Assembly: GCA_021521415.1 (NCBI GenBank)
Contig: JAIQDT010000673.1
Location: 744,001 to 808,000, forward strand
Reading direction: 5' to 3'
DNA length: 64,000 bases
Source of the DNA: Bidens hawaiensis
Lineage: Eukaryota > Streptophyta > Magnoliopsida > Asterales > Asteraceae
Part shown: one piece after another, positions 22,927-34,747 of the stretch
Layout: every line of letters starts with the position of its first letter
Numbering within the stretch: position 1 is the stretch's first letter
Notes under the pieces: model-generated
Database searches by the model: none
Seen by the model: only the letters and a program-made list of their open reading frames with translations
Told to the model about the DNA's origin: nothing
Translations under genes and position numbers: made by a program

Positions 22927-24551
22927 AGCTTTTAATTTTAAGATATCTTAGTACGTCTACATGTATGTATAAGTTGGAAAAACTTGTGAAAATGTGTTTT
23001 CCCTTTTTCACTAACTTTGGACACTACTATTTATATTCATGAATTATGCTCTAATTAATTATTTACTGACTTTCATTGTCTGTGATAAGTGCTCCCGCTA
23101 AAACTAAAATATGTTAAATTAGAGTTTAGATGAATGAAAGATTGATACCCAAAGTAATGTGTTTGATATAAAACTTGAAAGGAAAAATAGATAAAAGTTG
23201 TCTCATATATTGGGCACTTCGTTCGGTTTACGAGCCAAGCAACAAGCAAAGGTCGGTTCGATTCACCTCATATTCTTTAATGTACTTTATATGGAATTCA
23301 TATACACAAATATATAATTTGTTTTTATAATTATCTTAAACATTAAAATATTAAATATAATTGTTTGTTAATTATTGAATATCTTCAACTACAGTGCTTT
23401 ACAAAGATACAAGTAAAAAATAATTATATTTAGCATTCCGTATTTCAATATTTAAGATAGTTATAAAAATAAATTGTTTAATTTTGCATATATACTAATA
23501 TAAATAATTTATTTTTTAAATATTAATTATTTTTATTTATACTATATCCAACTTCAAGCTTCAATTTTTATAAAAATTTACAAACTACTACTACTTTTTG
23601 TAAAGCATATTAATTTATTTTCATGTACATTAACTTAAAACATTTTTCTTTTAAAAAAAATAAAGAGAAAAAAAAAGGAAAAAACCAATGCTTAAAAACT
23701 TGTTCTATGCCACTCGAAAATGTTTGAAAAATGCTCGCTTGATTTTCGCTTTGTTCGATTTTGGGTCAGTTTGATTTTGAACCGACCGGCTCAATTCGAT
23801 CTGTAAACGAGCCAAGCAATGGGCAAGCCCTCGCTCAGCTTGGCTCGTCTCATACTTTAATTAATAAGTATTAGAGTGGAGTGCTCTTTATTCATTCCAA
23901 CTGACAATTTATTTACTATAAAAATGTAATTTTTTACATGTTATATTTCATGTATTCTACTAGATTATTTTCTAAAACTAAAAAGTATCTCAATTTATTT
24001 CAATTGATAAATAGCTATTTTCTCTGCGTACGATATTAATAAGTTTTGGTTTGAAACAAAATCGCTGACCTATGGGCTATGGCCATCGCATTCCCTAAGT
24101 CGGGGAGCTCCCATTCAACTCACAAATTTCCCGAATGAGGTTGGGCGTCAATTGCCGAATCACCATCACGTAGGAGTTATGTATTTTGGCATCTTCAATC
24201 AAATATCTAACATATTATTTGGTATTATTTTTACAACAATAAAGCTCCATCGTTGGTTAAGTAGCTAGCTATTCATGATATACAAAGGCCAAAGTTCATG
24301 GTAGTAGTATAGGTTAGTGACTGACTAATCACACACAAGTTTAAGACATCTCTATCACAAGTAGGCGCAAAATGACACTTCTACCCCCAACCATGTCAAC
24401 CACATTCTAAACTGGTGTACGCTATTTCCGCAGTACCAAATAAATATCCTTAAATATCACGTGCGCCAATATTTTCGTCTAAACTTAAAATATCATTATT
24501 TATTAATTCTTATATAATTCCAAATCCAACTTGCATTCCAATCTCCACACG
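22927..24551. other. Intergenic DNA upstream of the kinase gene
   Basis: AT-rich. Two stretches (23215-23290 and 23720-23860) contain CGAGCCAAGC/GCTTGGCTCG motifs in inverse arrangement, like the hAT element at 40641-41822, and may be the ends of a related element. No target duplication was identified. Confidence 0.4.
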
Positions 24552-24552
24552 C

Positions 24553-24566
24553 CTATATATATATAA
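24553..24566 (+). promoter_or_regulatory. TATA box region of the kinase gene
   Basis: CTATATATATATAAAC lies about 50-60 bp before the kinase start codon, a plausible core promoter with a short leader. Confidence 0.5.
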
Positions 24567-24615
24567 ACATACACAAATTTCACATCATTCCACACTTCAA
24601 AGAAAACATAATTCA

Positions 24616-25620
24616 ATGCCTATGGAGTGGGTTAGAGGTAAAACAATCGGTCACGGAAGCTTTGCGTCAGTCAGTTTAGCAAAACCCGTAAACCCGACTT
24701 CGGGTTCAGGTTCGGGTAAGGCTTACCCGAACCTCATAGCGGTGAAATCTTGTGGCGTGTCACACTCGGCATCATTAATGCACGAGCGAATAATATTAGA
24801 AGAGCTTAAAGATTGTCCCGATATAATTCGATGTTTCGGGGATTTGGTCACGGTAGAAAACGGTGAGAGGCTGTATAATGTTGCCTTGGAGTATGCCTCC
24901 GGTGGAGCATTGTCGGAAAAAGTCCGGTTGCCGGAGAATCAAGTCCGGCGGTACACAAATTCAATTTTGAATGGGCTTGAGTTTATTCATAGGAATGGGT
25001 TTGTGCACTGTGATATCAAGCTTCAGAATATTTTGTTAGTTAATAATGGCGGGAAAGAATCGGTTAAGATAGCCGATTTCGGGTTGGCGAAAAGAGAAGC
25101 CGGAGATGTGGATTTGAAGTACGAAATTAGGGGAACTCCGATGTATATGGCGCCGGAGACAGTCACCGGCGGCGAGCAGGAGTCGCCGTCGGATATATGG
25201 GCGTTAGGGTGTCTGGTGACGGAGATGATCACCGGAAACCCGGTCTGGAACTGCTCCGACGTCGGAGGTTTGTTGATGAAAATCGGTGTCGGCGCCGCGA
25301 TTCCGGATATTCCCGGGAAATTATCTGACGACGGAAAGGATTTCCTGGGAAAATGTTTTGTGAAAGATCCTAGGAAAAGATGGACGGCTGAGATGCTTTT
25401 GGATCACCCGTTTATTAAAAGTGCAGTTGTTGATGAAGAAGCGGAGGATCAGATATCTCCGAGGGACCCATTTGGGTTTCTTGATTGGGAATCGGAGCAG
25501 TCGGAGGAAGAATTCCGGTCAGAGTTGCCGGAAATACTGCCGGCGACGAGGTTAGGGCAGCTGCTGACAGAGCAGAAACCTAATTGGTCGGTTTCCAACA
25601 GTTGGGTTAATGTAAGGTAG
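24616..25620 (+). CDS. MAPKKK (MEKK)-like Ser/Thr protein kinase
   Basis: A single-exon, 334-residue protein whose kinase domain fills residues 5-270. Glycine loop G12-H-G-S-F16, ATP-binding K44, helix-C E57, catalytic loop HCDIKLQN (D133, K135, N138), DFG D154, and GTPMYMAPE at 173-181, which is typical of plant MEKK-type MAP kinase kinase kinases. The HCD variant in place of HRD occurs in the intronless MAPKKK13-21-like group, and the start MEWVRGKTIGHGSF and the tail motif SPRDPFGF also fit it. Expected role: a cytosolic kinase at the top of a MAPK cascade, in relatives linked to ABA, stress or wounding. All key residues are present. M1 or M3 could be the start, and M3 (MEW) matches the family better. 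Confidence 0.92.
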   Translation: MPMEWVRGKTIGHGSFASVSLAKPVNPTSGSGSGKAYPNLIAVKSCGVSHSASLMHERIILEELKDCPDIIRCFGDLVTVENGERLYNVALEYASGGALSEKVRLPENQVRRYTNSILNGLEFIHRNGFVHCDIKLQNILLVNNGGKESVKIADFGLAKREAGDVDLKYEIRGTPMYMAPETVTGGEQESPSDIWALGCLVTEMITGNPVWNCSDVGGLLMKIGVGAAIPDIPGKLSDDGKDFLGKCFVKDPRKRWTAEMLLDHPFIKSAVVDEEAEDQISPRDPFGFLDWESEQSEEEFRSELPEILPATRLGQLLTEQKPNWSVSNSWVNVR

Positions 25621-25621
25621 A

Positions 25622-25660
25622 TGCCGGTAGTAGCAGTAGCAGCAGCAGCAGTAGCAGACT
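25622..25660. repeat. CAG/TAG trinucleotide repeat just after the kinase stop
   Basis: Interrupted AGCAGTAGCAGCAGCAGC run in the likely 3' untranslated region. Confidence 0.85.
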
Positions 25661-25759
25661 CAAAGCACCGAGGGAGGGTTGTGTTAACTATATATTCTTG
25701 GTATTTACAATTTTGACACGGATTTTTTTAATTGGTTATACAATATTTTAGTTGTAAAT

Positions 25760-25789
25760 ATAGATAGATAGATAGATAGATAGATAGAT
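25760..25789. repeat. (TAGA)n microsatellite
   Basis: About seven perfect TAGA units downstream of the kinase gene. Confidence 0.9.
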
Positions 25790-27119
25790 GGGAAGGTGTA
25801 TATACACAAGAGTTTGTTATTATATGACTTATTTAACTATATATTCTTGGTATTTAGAAATTTCAATTTCAATTTTGTAATTTACAATTCTTTTTCTTCA
25901 ATTCTAAGGTATCCATCATCATTGGAACTACCAATTGTGTATAAGCAATCAACTGTATATAACATAATGAACTTTAAAAGATGAAATTGAGAAGACTATT
26001 ATACATAAGGTAACAAACTAGAAAAGAAAAAATTGAAAAGTGTATATAGTGGTTTTGAGTGTCGTTTCGAGCATAGTTTTTTTTTTTCAAATAATGGTAA
26101 CTCGTCACAATCAGGCAGGTATAAGAAAACCAATCATTTGACTAATGAATCTTGATTTTGATTAAAATTGTTTATTTTATAAGTATTTAAATAGTATAAA
26201 TATTTCATTAAAAAGGTGGCTGGTATAAGAAAACCAATCATTTGACTAATTAATCTTGATTTTGATTAAAATTGTTTATTTTATAAGTATTTACTTAGTA
26301 TAAATATTTCATTAAAAAGGCGAGGGGTGTAACTTGCAAGTATCATGTTGGGGTGTTCAAAGTAAACCAAAGGATGAAAGCAAGGATCTTTTTGCCACAA
26401 ATTTGATGACTCTTGCAGGATTGGATCCTACTACTCTTTAAAAAAAAAAAGTTGTATTTAATATTTAATAATATTCGGGGCACCTTGCTTTAGAATTATA
26501 TTTATGTTTTCTAAACAAAAACGTTTAAGATATTTTAATATCAACCAACATTAAACTTATTATATTATACGGCCTTTAAATTAGGACCAACCCCAAAGAA
26601 TAGTTTTATATGTTGTATTATATCATATTTCGTGTGAAATAAACTTGTGTCCGCTCAAGTTGGTCAAAGATTGTAGACGTTCTTCCTTTTCTCCGAACGG
26701 AGGCATCCTATTATCCCACCTACCTATGTTTATGCCTCCAACTCTCCAAGTGACATCGGTCATTTTTTTATTAGTTTAGTAGTTTAAGAAGACAAGTTTT
26801 CCAATCAACTCAAAAGTTATTGGCAAGTTGACTTCATTCCTTGCGTGCCCAAAAGAGCGGGCTTATAATATTCCATAAAATTTGCAGCCCGATAAACAAG
26901 ACGGTTAATGGGACGATAAGAGCAAGCTTATATTCTTACGGTATTCGGTGCCTTAATTTGGGCTTATTTAAAGCCCCATCGTAACACTGTTTAGCATGCA
27001 ACTACTCTTTGTGATTTAATTTTGTATGGCTGCACAGGTTGTTTTAGGGAAATATTTCAAAATAAGTTCATCTATTATATTTGTTTAAAGTGGCTATTGG
27101 CGATGGTGGCGGCAGTAGA
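25790..27119. other. Intergenic DNA downstream of the kinase
   Basis: No gene recognised. It contains a two-copy tandem duplication with a period of 104 bp (26118-26221 and 26222-26320) built on TATAAGAAAACCAATCATTT. Confidence 0.55.
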
Positions 27120-27125
27120 GGTGCA

Positions 27126-27440
27126 CAAATCGGTTAACCGGTTAATTTCCTAACCGGGTTTTTTTTGGCTGGAAATAACCGGTTAGACCGGTTAATCGGG
27201 TCGGGTACTAACCGGTTTTGATAAATTAATAAAAAAAAAATCGGTTAACCGGTCAGGTAAAAACCTGTTATTGATTAAAAAATCGGTTAACTGGTTAGTA
27301 ACCGGTTTTGAGATCAATAATATAAACCGGTTACTAACCGGCGGTTAAGATCGGTTAGTAACCGGTTAGGATCCGACCGGTTAGTTACCGGTTAGCTTTT
27401 CGGTTAGAAACCGGTTTCTAACTGACGCTAGGGTTTGATA
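27126..27440. repeat. Cluster of AACCGGTT-type palindromes
   Basis: About ten ACCGGTT cores plus close variants lie within roughly 310 bp, in both spacing classes (adjacent and 10-30 bp apart). It may be a compact MITE, but I could not define termini or a target duplication. It ends about 70 bp left of element C. Confidence 0.75.
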
Positions 27441-27507
27441 AGTGTTTACTTTTTTAGGCGAAGGAGATAATCAATGAAAAACTTGATACACGATTCTATA
27501 ACAATAG

Positions 27508-28542
27508 TGAAGAGGTATGTACCCGCCTCAACACCGAGCAAGGCGGGTCAACCCACAAGATAAAGACATTATGAAGGCACAAAGCCAAAACCTATGCGCA
27601 TGGCGCATACAAAACATGCTCAGGCATCATATGCCCAGGCATACATATGCTCGCGCATCACATCAGCGCGCGGCGCATATCACATGCTCGTGCATATCAC
27701 ATCTGCCCAGGCACACATATGCTCGCGCATCACATATGCGCGCAGCGCATCAGCGCGCGGCGCATATCACATGCTCGTGCATATCACATCTGCGCATGAA
27801 ATATCTGCGCGTGAGAATAAAGAGAAGACCTCGCGCATCCTCAGGATGGGCGCATATCACACGTGCACATAATCAACCTCGTCCTTATCCAAATCAGGAT
27901 TAGGGCAACCTTGATTGTGCACGTCAGACAACCTTCCAGAAGGCATCTTTTTAAGGAATAGGGATATGCTGATGTTGACAGCTGCTAAATGAAAGGTGGA
28001 CAGCTCAGCATGACTCATGGGTTACCACGTGATTATAACCAATGAAAAAGCACCAGGTGTCTCCGAGGACACGTGGCGCAAATCGATTGGAGGAGCCAAC
28101 AAAACCCTAATCTGATCTCAGCTCAATTAGTGGAAACCCTAGCACTATAAATACAGCATCAACTCGACTTTGATGGACACATTCATACTCAATCATTGAC
28201 AGTTACAGGCAGTGATATCACATTCAATCATATTGAATTACATTCACTCACAGTCAGTTACATACAAACACACAGTCTCACAATCATAGAGTATTCAGCT
28301 ACTAAGCAATACTCTGGAGATTCCCTTACACATCATTATCATCTTCTCCTACACATACTGATTCTCACGCCGGAGGGTTACCCCAAAGAGGACCCCTCTG
28401 TCCCTTTCTGAGGGGTAAGTTAACGGCGCTGTTCATTTTGTAGGTGGAAGAACACGGATCCAGAAGAACCATCGGTGAAATAGTACAATCAAAACCAGAG
28501 GAAAGTAGATCTGCTACCAGCGAGTAGATCCACGTTTCTTCA
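27508..28542 (+). repeat. 5' LTR of element C (1035 bp)
   Basis: Starts TGAAGAGGTATGTACC and ends CACGTTTCTTCA. TATA box TATAAATA at 28146-28153. CACGTG at 28026-28031 and ACACGTGGC at 28069-28077. It contains a CGCGC-rich array of imperfect repeats (27600-27800) with one unit fewer than the 3' LTR. Confidence 0.93.
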
Positions 28543-28543
28543 T

Positions 28544-28558
28544 TGGCGCCATCCGTGG
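28544..28558 (+). other. Primer-binding site of element C
   Basis: TGGCGCCATCCGTGG starts two bases after the 5' LTR. It is nearly identical to the family-1 site. Confidence 0.75.
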
Positions 28559-28571
28559 GATAGCGCCAATG

Positions 28572-30189
28572 GTATTAGGTTGGACTTCAAGAGTACCAAC
28601 AATGAGGCTGAGTATGAAGCCCTGCTGGCTGGTCTGCGCATTGCGCGCAAGTTTGGGGTTAAAAGGCTAGAGGCCCATGTTGATTCTTACTTGGTAGCTG
28701 CTCAGGTCAACGGCCTATATGACGCCAAGGAGAACACAATGCCTCTATATCTAGAGCAGGCAAAAAAGCTCGTTGAGCAGTTTGACTTCTTCAGAATCAT
28801 ACACATCTCGCGCAGCGAAAACAAGTCCACTGACGCGTTGAGTAAAATGGCGTCAACTAATTTTGATCACTTTGGCAAATATGTCAGGGTGGAAGTAATG
28901 AGCAGCCCGTCAGTGCAAACGCAATCGGTCCTTGTAATTCATACAACCCCTTCATCATGGATAACTCCAATAATGGAATTCCTGAAGGAGGGGAAGTTAC
29001 CGGACGATCGCACACAGGCGAGGAAGATAAGACACAAGGCGCAGAACTATGAACTACTTGAGGGTACATTATATCGATGCTCTTATCTTGGACCGCTCAT
29101 GAAATTCCTGGATGCTGAAGAAGCAAGCTATGTGATTAGGGAGATTCACGAAGGAATCTGCGGAATACACGCTGGCCCGCGCATGGTGGTTGCCAAGGCA
29201 ATGAGCGCAGGCTACTATTGGCCAGGCATGTACTTGGATGCGCTAAAAGAAATCCAAAAATGCAAGGCATGTCAGAGCCACGCGCCAAACACCATGCGGC
29301 CAAAGAACAACTTGATTCCAGTGACCTCCGCATGGCCTTTCCATAAATGGGCCATTGATATTGTGGGGCCCCTGCCGCAAGCGCAAGGGCGAGTGAAATT
29401 TTGGTAGTGGCAGTAGACTATTTCACAAAATGGGTTGAAGCCAAGCCACTAGCAAAAATCACAGCTGAGGCGATGAAGCAATTTATCTGGAGCCACATCA
29501 TTTGCCGTTTTGGCCTTCCTATGGAAATTGTGAGCGACAATGGCAAACAATTCACTGACAGGAAGATATCCAGCTGGCTCAAAGAATTGCACATCAACCA
29601 AATCTTCACTTCGGTCTACCACCCTCAAGGGAATGGCCAAGTGGAGCGCGCGAATCAAAGTTTGTTAAATGGGCTGAAGAAAAGGTTGGAGGGAGAATCC
29701 CATTCTTGGGTCGAAGAGTTACCTAATGTCCTGTGGGCGCACAGGACATTAAGCAAAACTAGCAACGGCGAATCCCCGTTCAGCCTAACCTATGGGACAG
29801 AGGCTATGATCCCAGCAGAAATTGGATGCCCATCCCATAGGGTACTCATGATGAGCAAGACTGACAACGAGCGCGAAAGAAGATTGGACCTCAACTTGCT
29901 TGAAGGGCGCAGAGAAGCGGCTATCATCAATGAAGCCAAATACAAGAAAAAGCGGGAAAAATATTATAATCAGCGCGTTAAAGAATGCCACTTCAAGAAA
30001 AATGATTTTGTCCTTCAAAACAATGAAGCTAGCCGCGCGATACCACCAGGAAAAATGTCCCCCAATTGGGAGGGACCTTATCAAATTTCAGAAGATTTGG
30101 GGAAAGGCGCGTACACTTTAAAAGATTTGAATGGAAAAAAGATACCGCGCGCGTGGAACGCGGCACAGCTTAGAAAATGCTTCATGTAA
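28572..30189 (+). pseudogene. Truncated RNase H-integrase of element C
   Basis: An internal deletion joins the primer-site region directly to the middle of RNase H: NNEAEYEALLAGL, with its catalytic Glu, is present, but the first catalytic Asp is lost. Then follow the integrase zinc finger (H-x-H then CKACQSH) and the catalytic core: D in WAIDIVGPLP, D in VSDNGKQFT and E in NGQVERANQ, with 35 residues between the last two. The Tat-style C-terminus contains NWEGPYQISEDLGKGAYTL. A one-base loss in the T run at 29399-29402 shifts the frame inside the core, between 28580-29407 and 29401-30189. With RT also absent, C cannot move itself. Confidence 0.9.
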
Positions 30190-30367
30190 AAGTTCAAATA
30201 TGTAATCAAGGCTTTTAAGCCATCATGAATGATGATTCGCGCTATCTTTCAATATTTGTTCTATTACCTTTGCATACATGTTTCACACTTCCTTTATTAA
30301 TTTGGAGCAATATGACAACACTATATTGACTTCAAAACAAAATAAAACGAAGTAAAACATACATGCG

Positions 30368-30515
30368 CGAGCCTTAGCTCAAACGCGTTAACGAGTCTTA
30401 ACTCTAAAACGTCAGGGCCTTAGCCCAAACCTACGAGCCTTAGCTCAAACACGTTAATGAGTCTTAACTATAAAAACGTCAGGGCCTTAGCCCCAAACAA
30501 AGAGCCTTAGCTCAA
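30368..30515. repeat. Tandem repeat in element C
   Basis: Two full units and a partial third of about 66 bp, with GAGCCTTAGCTCAAA and GTCAGGGCCTTAGCC. It is non-coding and lies between pol and the antisense gene. Confidence 0.8.
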
Positions 30516-31018
30516 AACATTCACAAACATCCATCTTACATCCCGCGCAGCCTGATCATAAAAATCCCTAAACACAACTAAGGCAAAGTACATGCCAAAT
30601 CATAGTTGTTAAGGTCTCAGGTCGAGGTCGCGCGCGGAATCATAGTGGATATCTGAGTAACACATGCTGACATGTAATGGCTAAAACTCATACTTCCATA
30701 TAAAAAACGCGCGACAACGACGCGCAAAAAAGGAATTGTGAAAAGTCATCGCGCATGTCAGCATAAACAAGATACTGCGAAACCACTTACAAAATAGGAC
30801 TATGGTTAAGCGAATAATTTCCTTACAACCTTATTCTTATTTTAACGTGCAAGCATATCTTATATCTATACAAGCAAACATGAAGAGATGAATGGAAATG
30901 CGCAAGATGTGAAAAAAGGGAAAACAAGTTTCATTCCATAGCATTGAAATTTACAAGTATGATGAGTTACAAATTACAATTATAAATAAAAAATATATAA
31001 AATTTGATGAAGGGCTTC
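30516..31018. other. Non-coding spacer of element C
   Basis: AT-rich with scattered CGCGC motifs. It should contain the 3' end of the antisense transcript, since TTTGTAA-type signals occur just after its stop, but no firm terminator can be shown. Confidence 0.4.
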
Positions 31019-34000
31019 TCAAGTCTCCACGTCGACGTCAGCCGCTTCATCACCCTCATCATCTCCCTCAGCATCTGGCGCGGCCCGCTCCTCATCTCCG
31101 AACTGACCATAGTCAAGTTCTTCCTCCTCATTGGAGTCTTCTATTACGACGGTGTCAGGAGCAGATTCTTTCGCAGCGCCAGAGCCGCTGGCAGGGGCAA
31201 CATCCCTCGCGCCACCATCATCGCCACCAGCCCTCTCGCATTCATCGAGCAACTTCTTTAGCGCGCCGAGGTCGGGCTGGTCAGCAAGCGCAGCTATCTG
31301 CAAATTATTAGAAAAGTATTGAGTACAAAACACTTGGAAAATTAATCAAGAAAAACTCATTAAGGTCGAGGTACCTGCATAAGGATGGGGATGGGAGTAT
31401 TCATATACTTCTCCCCCACCGCGGCCATGTCCGCGCAGGCCGCGTCGCTCTTGTAAGGGTACTCGGATGGGTTCTTCTTCAACATGCCATATTCATACCC
31501 ATCCGTAAACCCTTCAGCTCGACCCACCAAGCGCGCGGCAGCATTGCAGTCCATCACAAGGGCCTGAAACTCGGCGGAATATTTCATCGCCAAAGCGCAA
31601 CGAGTCATGCCCTGTGACACCAGCCATTGGCGATCCTGCGCGAGGCCAGCAACAGACGTCTCGAGGGCAGGAACCTGGGAGTTTAATAACTCAACAGTTT
31701 CCTTGGTCTTTTTTAGCTCCTCTTTATCAGACGCTGCTGCCGCCAAAATTTTTTCTTTCTCCGCCTGCGCAGCATCAAGTGCTTCCTGGCTGGACGCTGC
31801 CGTCGCCAAGACCTCATCTCTATCGGCCTGCGCGGCCGCCAACTCCTTCTTCAGGCGCGTAACCTCGCTCTCCAGTGATGATTTCTCAGTGATACTCTGG
31901 ACGATAGCTTGGTCACGCGCCTCCGCCTGCTGTTCCAAGACACGCACTCTCCGCGCGTACTTGGCAACTTCGGCCTCCGCCACCTGCTGCTTCTCCCGCG
32001 CAGCTTGGAGCTCATGCCCGCGCTTGATAAAGGCGGTGTTGGCACTTGCTCGGTTTTCGCTGAGCTCCGCCTGGAGTTTCTCAGCTCGTGCGCGAGCATC
32101 AGAAAGGTTCCAGGCGGCCACCTTAGCCTCTCGCTGGGCTTCCACAAGAGCATCGCGTACTTTAATATAATCACGACGAAGCTCCTGGGAGGCAGCAAAA
32201 AAAGCTGACCCAGCGAAAATATGGTCATTCAGCAAGTCCGCGCGGGTGCGCTCCTCCTGATACCTCCTTTCAGTAGGAGGCACGGCATGAGCCCAGAAGT
32301 CCTCGCATACGCCCATGGATTGGAAGGAACTGTCTTCATTAATATTCCATCTCGGGCGGTAAACGTGGTCACCTTCCTGCAAAACACAAGAAATGTTCTA
32401 AGTCATAAAACATACTTATATGGAGGTACGCGCAGCGGAGCAAAAAATTAAAACATACCTGCGGGGATGAAGCAGAAAAGTCAGCGCCAGCCCCACCAGA
32501 AGTCTGCGCGGCGAACTCTTGTGGCATCGCAGGGCTGGCGCGGTCTCCCAAGGAGTCTTCAGCTTGAGCCCCCTCATCCTCCTCATCTTCTTCAATAGGC
32601 CTCTTCTCCTGCGACCTGGAGGGCTCCAAACCAGTCTCGCGGGGAGGGCTGCGTGTAGGTTGAGGCGAGGGAGGTCTCGACGCCGCCAGTTCGGCGCGCA
32701 ATACGGTTTCCTGCTCCTTGGTAATCCCAATAAGAGGAGACTCAGCACTAGCAGGAGCAGGAGCAGAACCAGCGGCGCCGGCAACGGCGCCAGGAGTGTC
32801 AACAGCAACTTGTGCGCCAGCTACAACTCCTACGAACAAATCAACAAGGAAAAATGGTTTATGACTGAATCCAAAAGAAAAAATTCAGAAGACAAATGTG
32901 CAAAACATACCTTGGCGCAATTCTATTCGCGCGGCGAACATCGCCATAAAGTTCATTCTACCCTTTTCAGAGGGTAGAACAGGGGACTTCGAAGCAGACC
33001 CCGGCGCAGTCTCAGCACCTTGTGGCGCCTGCGGCTGATCTGCGACCGTCGCCGGTCCTGCAAACATTCAAAGGAGAAAAGGTTTAATAATAATTCAATC
33101 AGATGAAGATAAGCAAAGTATACCTGTCGCAGGCGCGGCACCGCTTCTCTCTTCAGCCGCGCGAATAGAGGAGGTGACGCCACCATACCTCAAGTGGACA
33201 GGGGGTCTGCCCACTCTCACAGGCAGGGAAGCTAAAGAAACCTTGGTGGTAAACACCTGGGTTTCCTTAGGTCCCTTCGTTTGAGCATGGGGATGAGCGA
33301 CAGGGGTGTCATCTTTCTTCTGTTTCTTACTGGCCCATGCGCCAGATTTCCCCTTAGCTTTGCGTTTTAGTAGGGGCGCCTCCTCTTCCTCCTCCTCCTC
33401 TTCCGCGAGCTCCAGCTCATAGTTTTCGAGCGCATCTGCAAAAACAAGAAACAGAATTGTTAATAAACTTTGGTATTCTAAAGGAATAAGCATAAGTGCG
33501 AAGGCTTACCAGGCGCGTCGCTATCAAAGTCAAATTCCAGATCCACTGGGATGAACATGTCATCGAAGCGATCTGGGAAACCAACCTCCCCAGCGCCAAG
33601 CGCGACGGAGCCACCCTCCACTTGATCATCATAGGCGGCGTGGATATAATCCTTGGTGACTGCGCAAAAACAAGTCAAGTGATATCAGCAAAACAATTAT
33701 GTTCGCGCAGAAAAATAAATAAAGCAATGAAATAAACTTACATAACCCGTCGACTTGGATTACGGGCTCAAGCGCGCTGTCAGCCCACAGCTTACTCATG
33801 CCGACCCCCACCAGCGCCTCCTCGCGAATGCTCTTGGCGGGGGATGGTTCAGTGGTCAGCTTATTAACCCAGGCGCCAGTTGGGTTCTTGAGGACACCCT
33901 CATCCGCAGGCGCAGAAGAGGTAGAGCGCATGGTCATACGGATGGGGATCACACCAGCCCTTATGTAAAAGAACCTCTCAGACCAGTCATGAAGGCTCTT

Positions 34001-34570
34001 GAATGAAACAGTGGAGCACTTCACCTTCTGACTGCGAGGAATAAAAGAGAACCAATTGTCTTGGATCTTGGGCTTGTAAAAATACTGAAAGCGCCGAGGA
34101 GTGGGCTCCTCGCGCTGGGATTTGCACATGAACTCAAAGTGAGTCACGCGCACGAGTCCAAACGGATGGACTTGGGATATATGAATCCCATAGAACTTCA
34201 GCAGTGCACCCACAAACCTTGTTATCGGGAGACGAAGGTTGCAGTGGGTGAAAAAATGGCTATATAGGGATATATAGCCGGCAGGCGGGTCCGCCGCCGT
34301 TTGCCCGTCCCCAGGCAACATGCAGCCAAACAGGGTGGGAAAGCCCTGAGAGGCGATAAGGCTGTCAAGATCAGCCTGCCTCAATTTGCAGGGGATTTCA
34401 TTCCACCTCCTCACCACCTTGGTCCTCCTTACCTCCTCCGATGAGCCCTCAGCAACCTTCTTCCCCTTGCCTTTCTTCTTCAACGTCGACATCACTACGG
34501 ATTTCACGCGGCGTTTTCGAGAAACGATTGAGGTGATCGACGGGTTTGAGGAGTCCGAACAATCAGACAT
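31019..34570 (-). CDS. Intact seven-exon antisense gene of element C (PF04195-like, coiled coil)
   Basis: Exons by GT-AG sites: 34570-33742, 33659-33510, 33435-33124, 33057-32911, 32829-32459, 32376-31375 and 31297-31019. Lengths sum to 3090 nt, every junction keeps frame, and no stop occurs before TGA at 31019-31021, giving 1029 aa. Residues 1-276 are PF04195-like (NLRLPITRFVGALLKFYGI, VTHFEFMC). The middle is acidic then basic (KRKAKGKSGAWASKKQKK, a likely nuclear signal), followed by Pro/Ala-rich sequence. Residues 604-937 form a long coiled coil after VYRPRWNI, and the tail is acidic. Biochemical function is unknown. It lies between pol and the 3' LTR on the opposite strand. The start could be the ATG at 34585, but MSDCSD at 34570 looks better. 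Confidence 0.82.
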
Positions 34571-34703
34571 ACAACTGAAAATCAAACGGAAACTTCTGAA
34601 GAACAGATTTTTGGGAAGCAGAAAAAAGGATAATCAGAAGACAAAGAAAGAAAAGCTTAGAAGAATAAGCAAGAAGGTGAAGGATAAAAACTCTAAGGGC
34701 TGG

Positions 34704-34711
34704 CTTTTATA
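34704..34711 (-). promoter_or_regulatory. TATA box of the antisense gene in element C
   Basis: TATAAAAG on the minus strand in CCTATAAAAGCC, about 135 bp before the ATG. CACGTG cores lie about 80 bp (34790-34795) and 182 bp (34893-34898) upstream. Confidence 0.7.
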
Positions 34712-34747
34712 GGCCCAGGAGAGAGAAATTTTGATGATGAACGGACT

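Noticed and set aside
27517..27903. Open frames in the C LTR rich in His, Arg and Ala
   Set aside because: They come from the CGCGC/CATATG repeat array in U3, are present in both LTRs, and lie upstream of the LTR TATA box.
28411..28446. Possible mini-intron in the C LTR (GTAAGT ... TTTTGTAG)
   Set aside because: The interval is under 40 bases, below the usual minimum for plant introns. Motifs of this kind in R/U5 can arise by chance.
31607..32208. Long plus-strand open frames over the antisense coiled-coil exon
   Set aside because: They are mirror frames of a GC-rich, heptad-repeated coding exon on the minus strand and show no domain.
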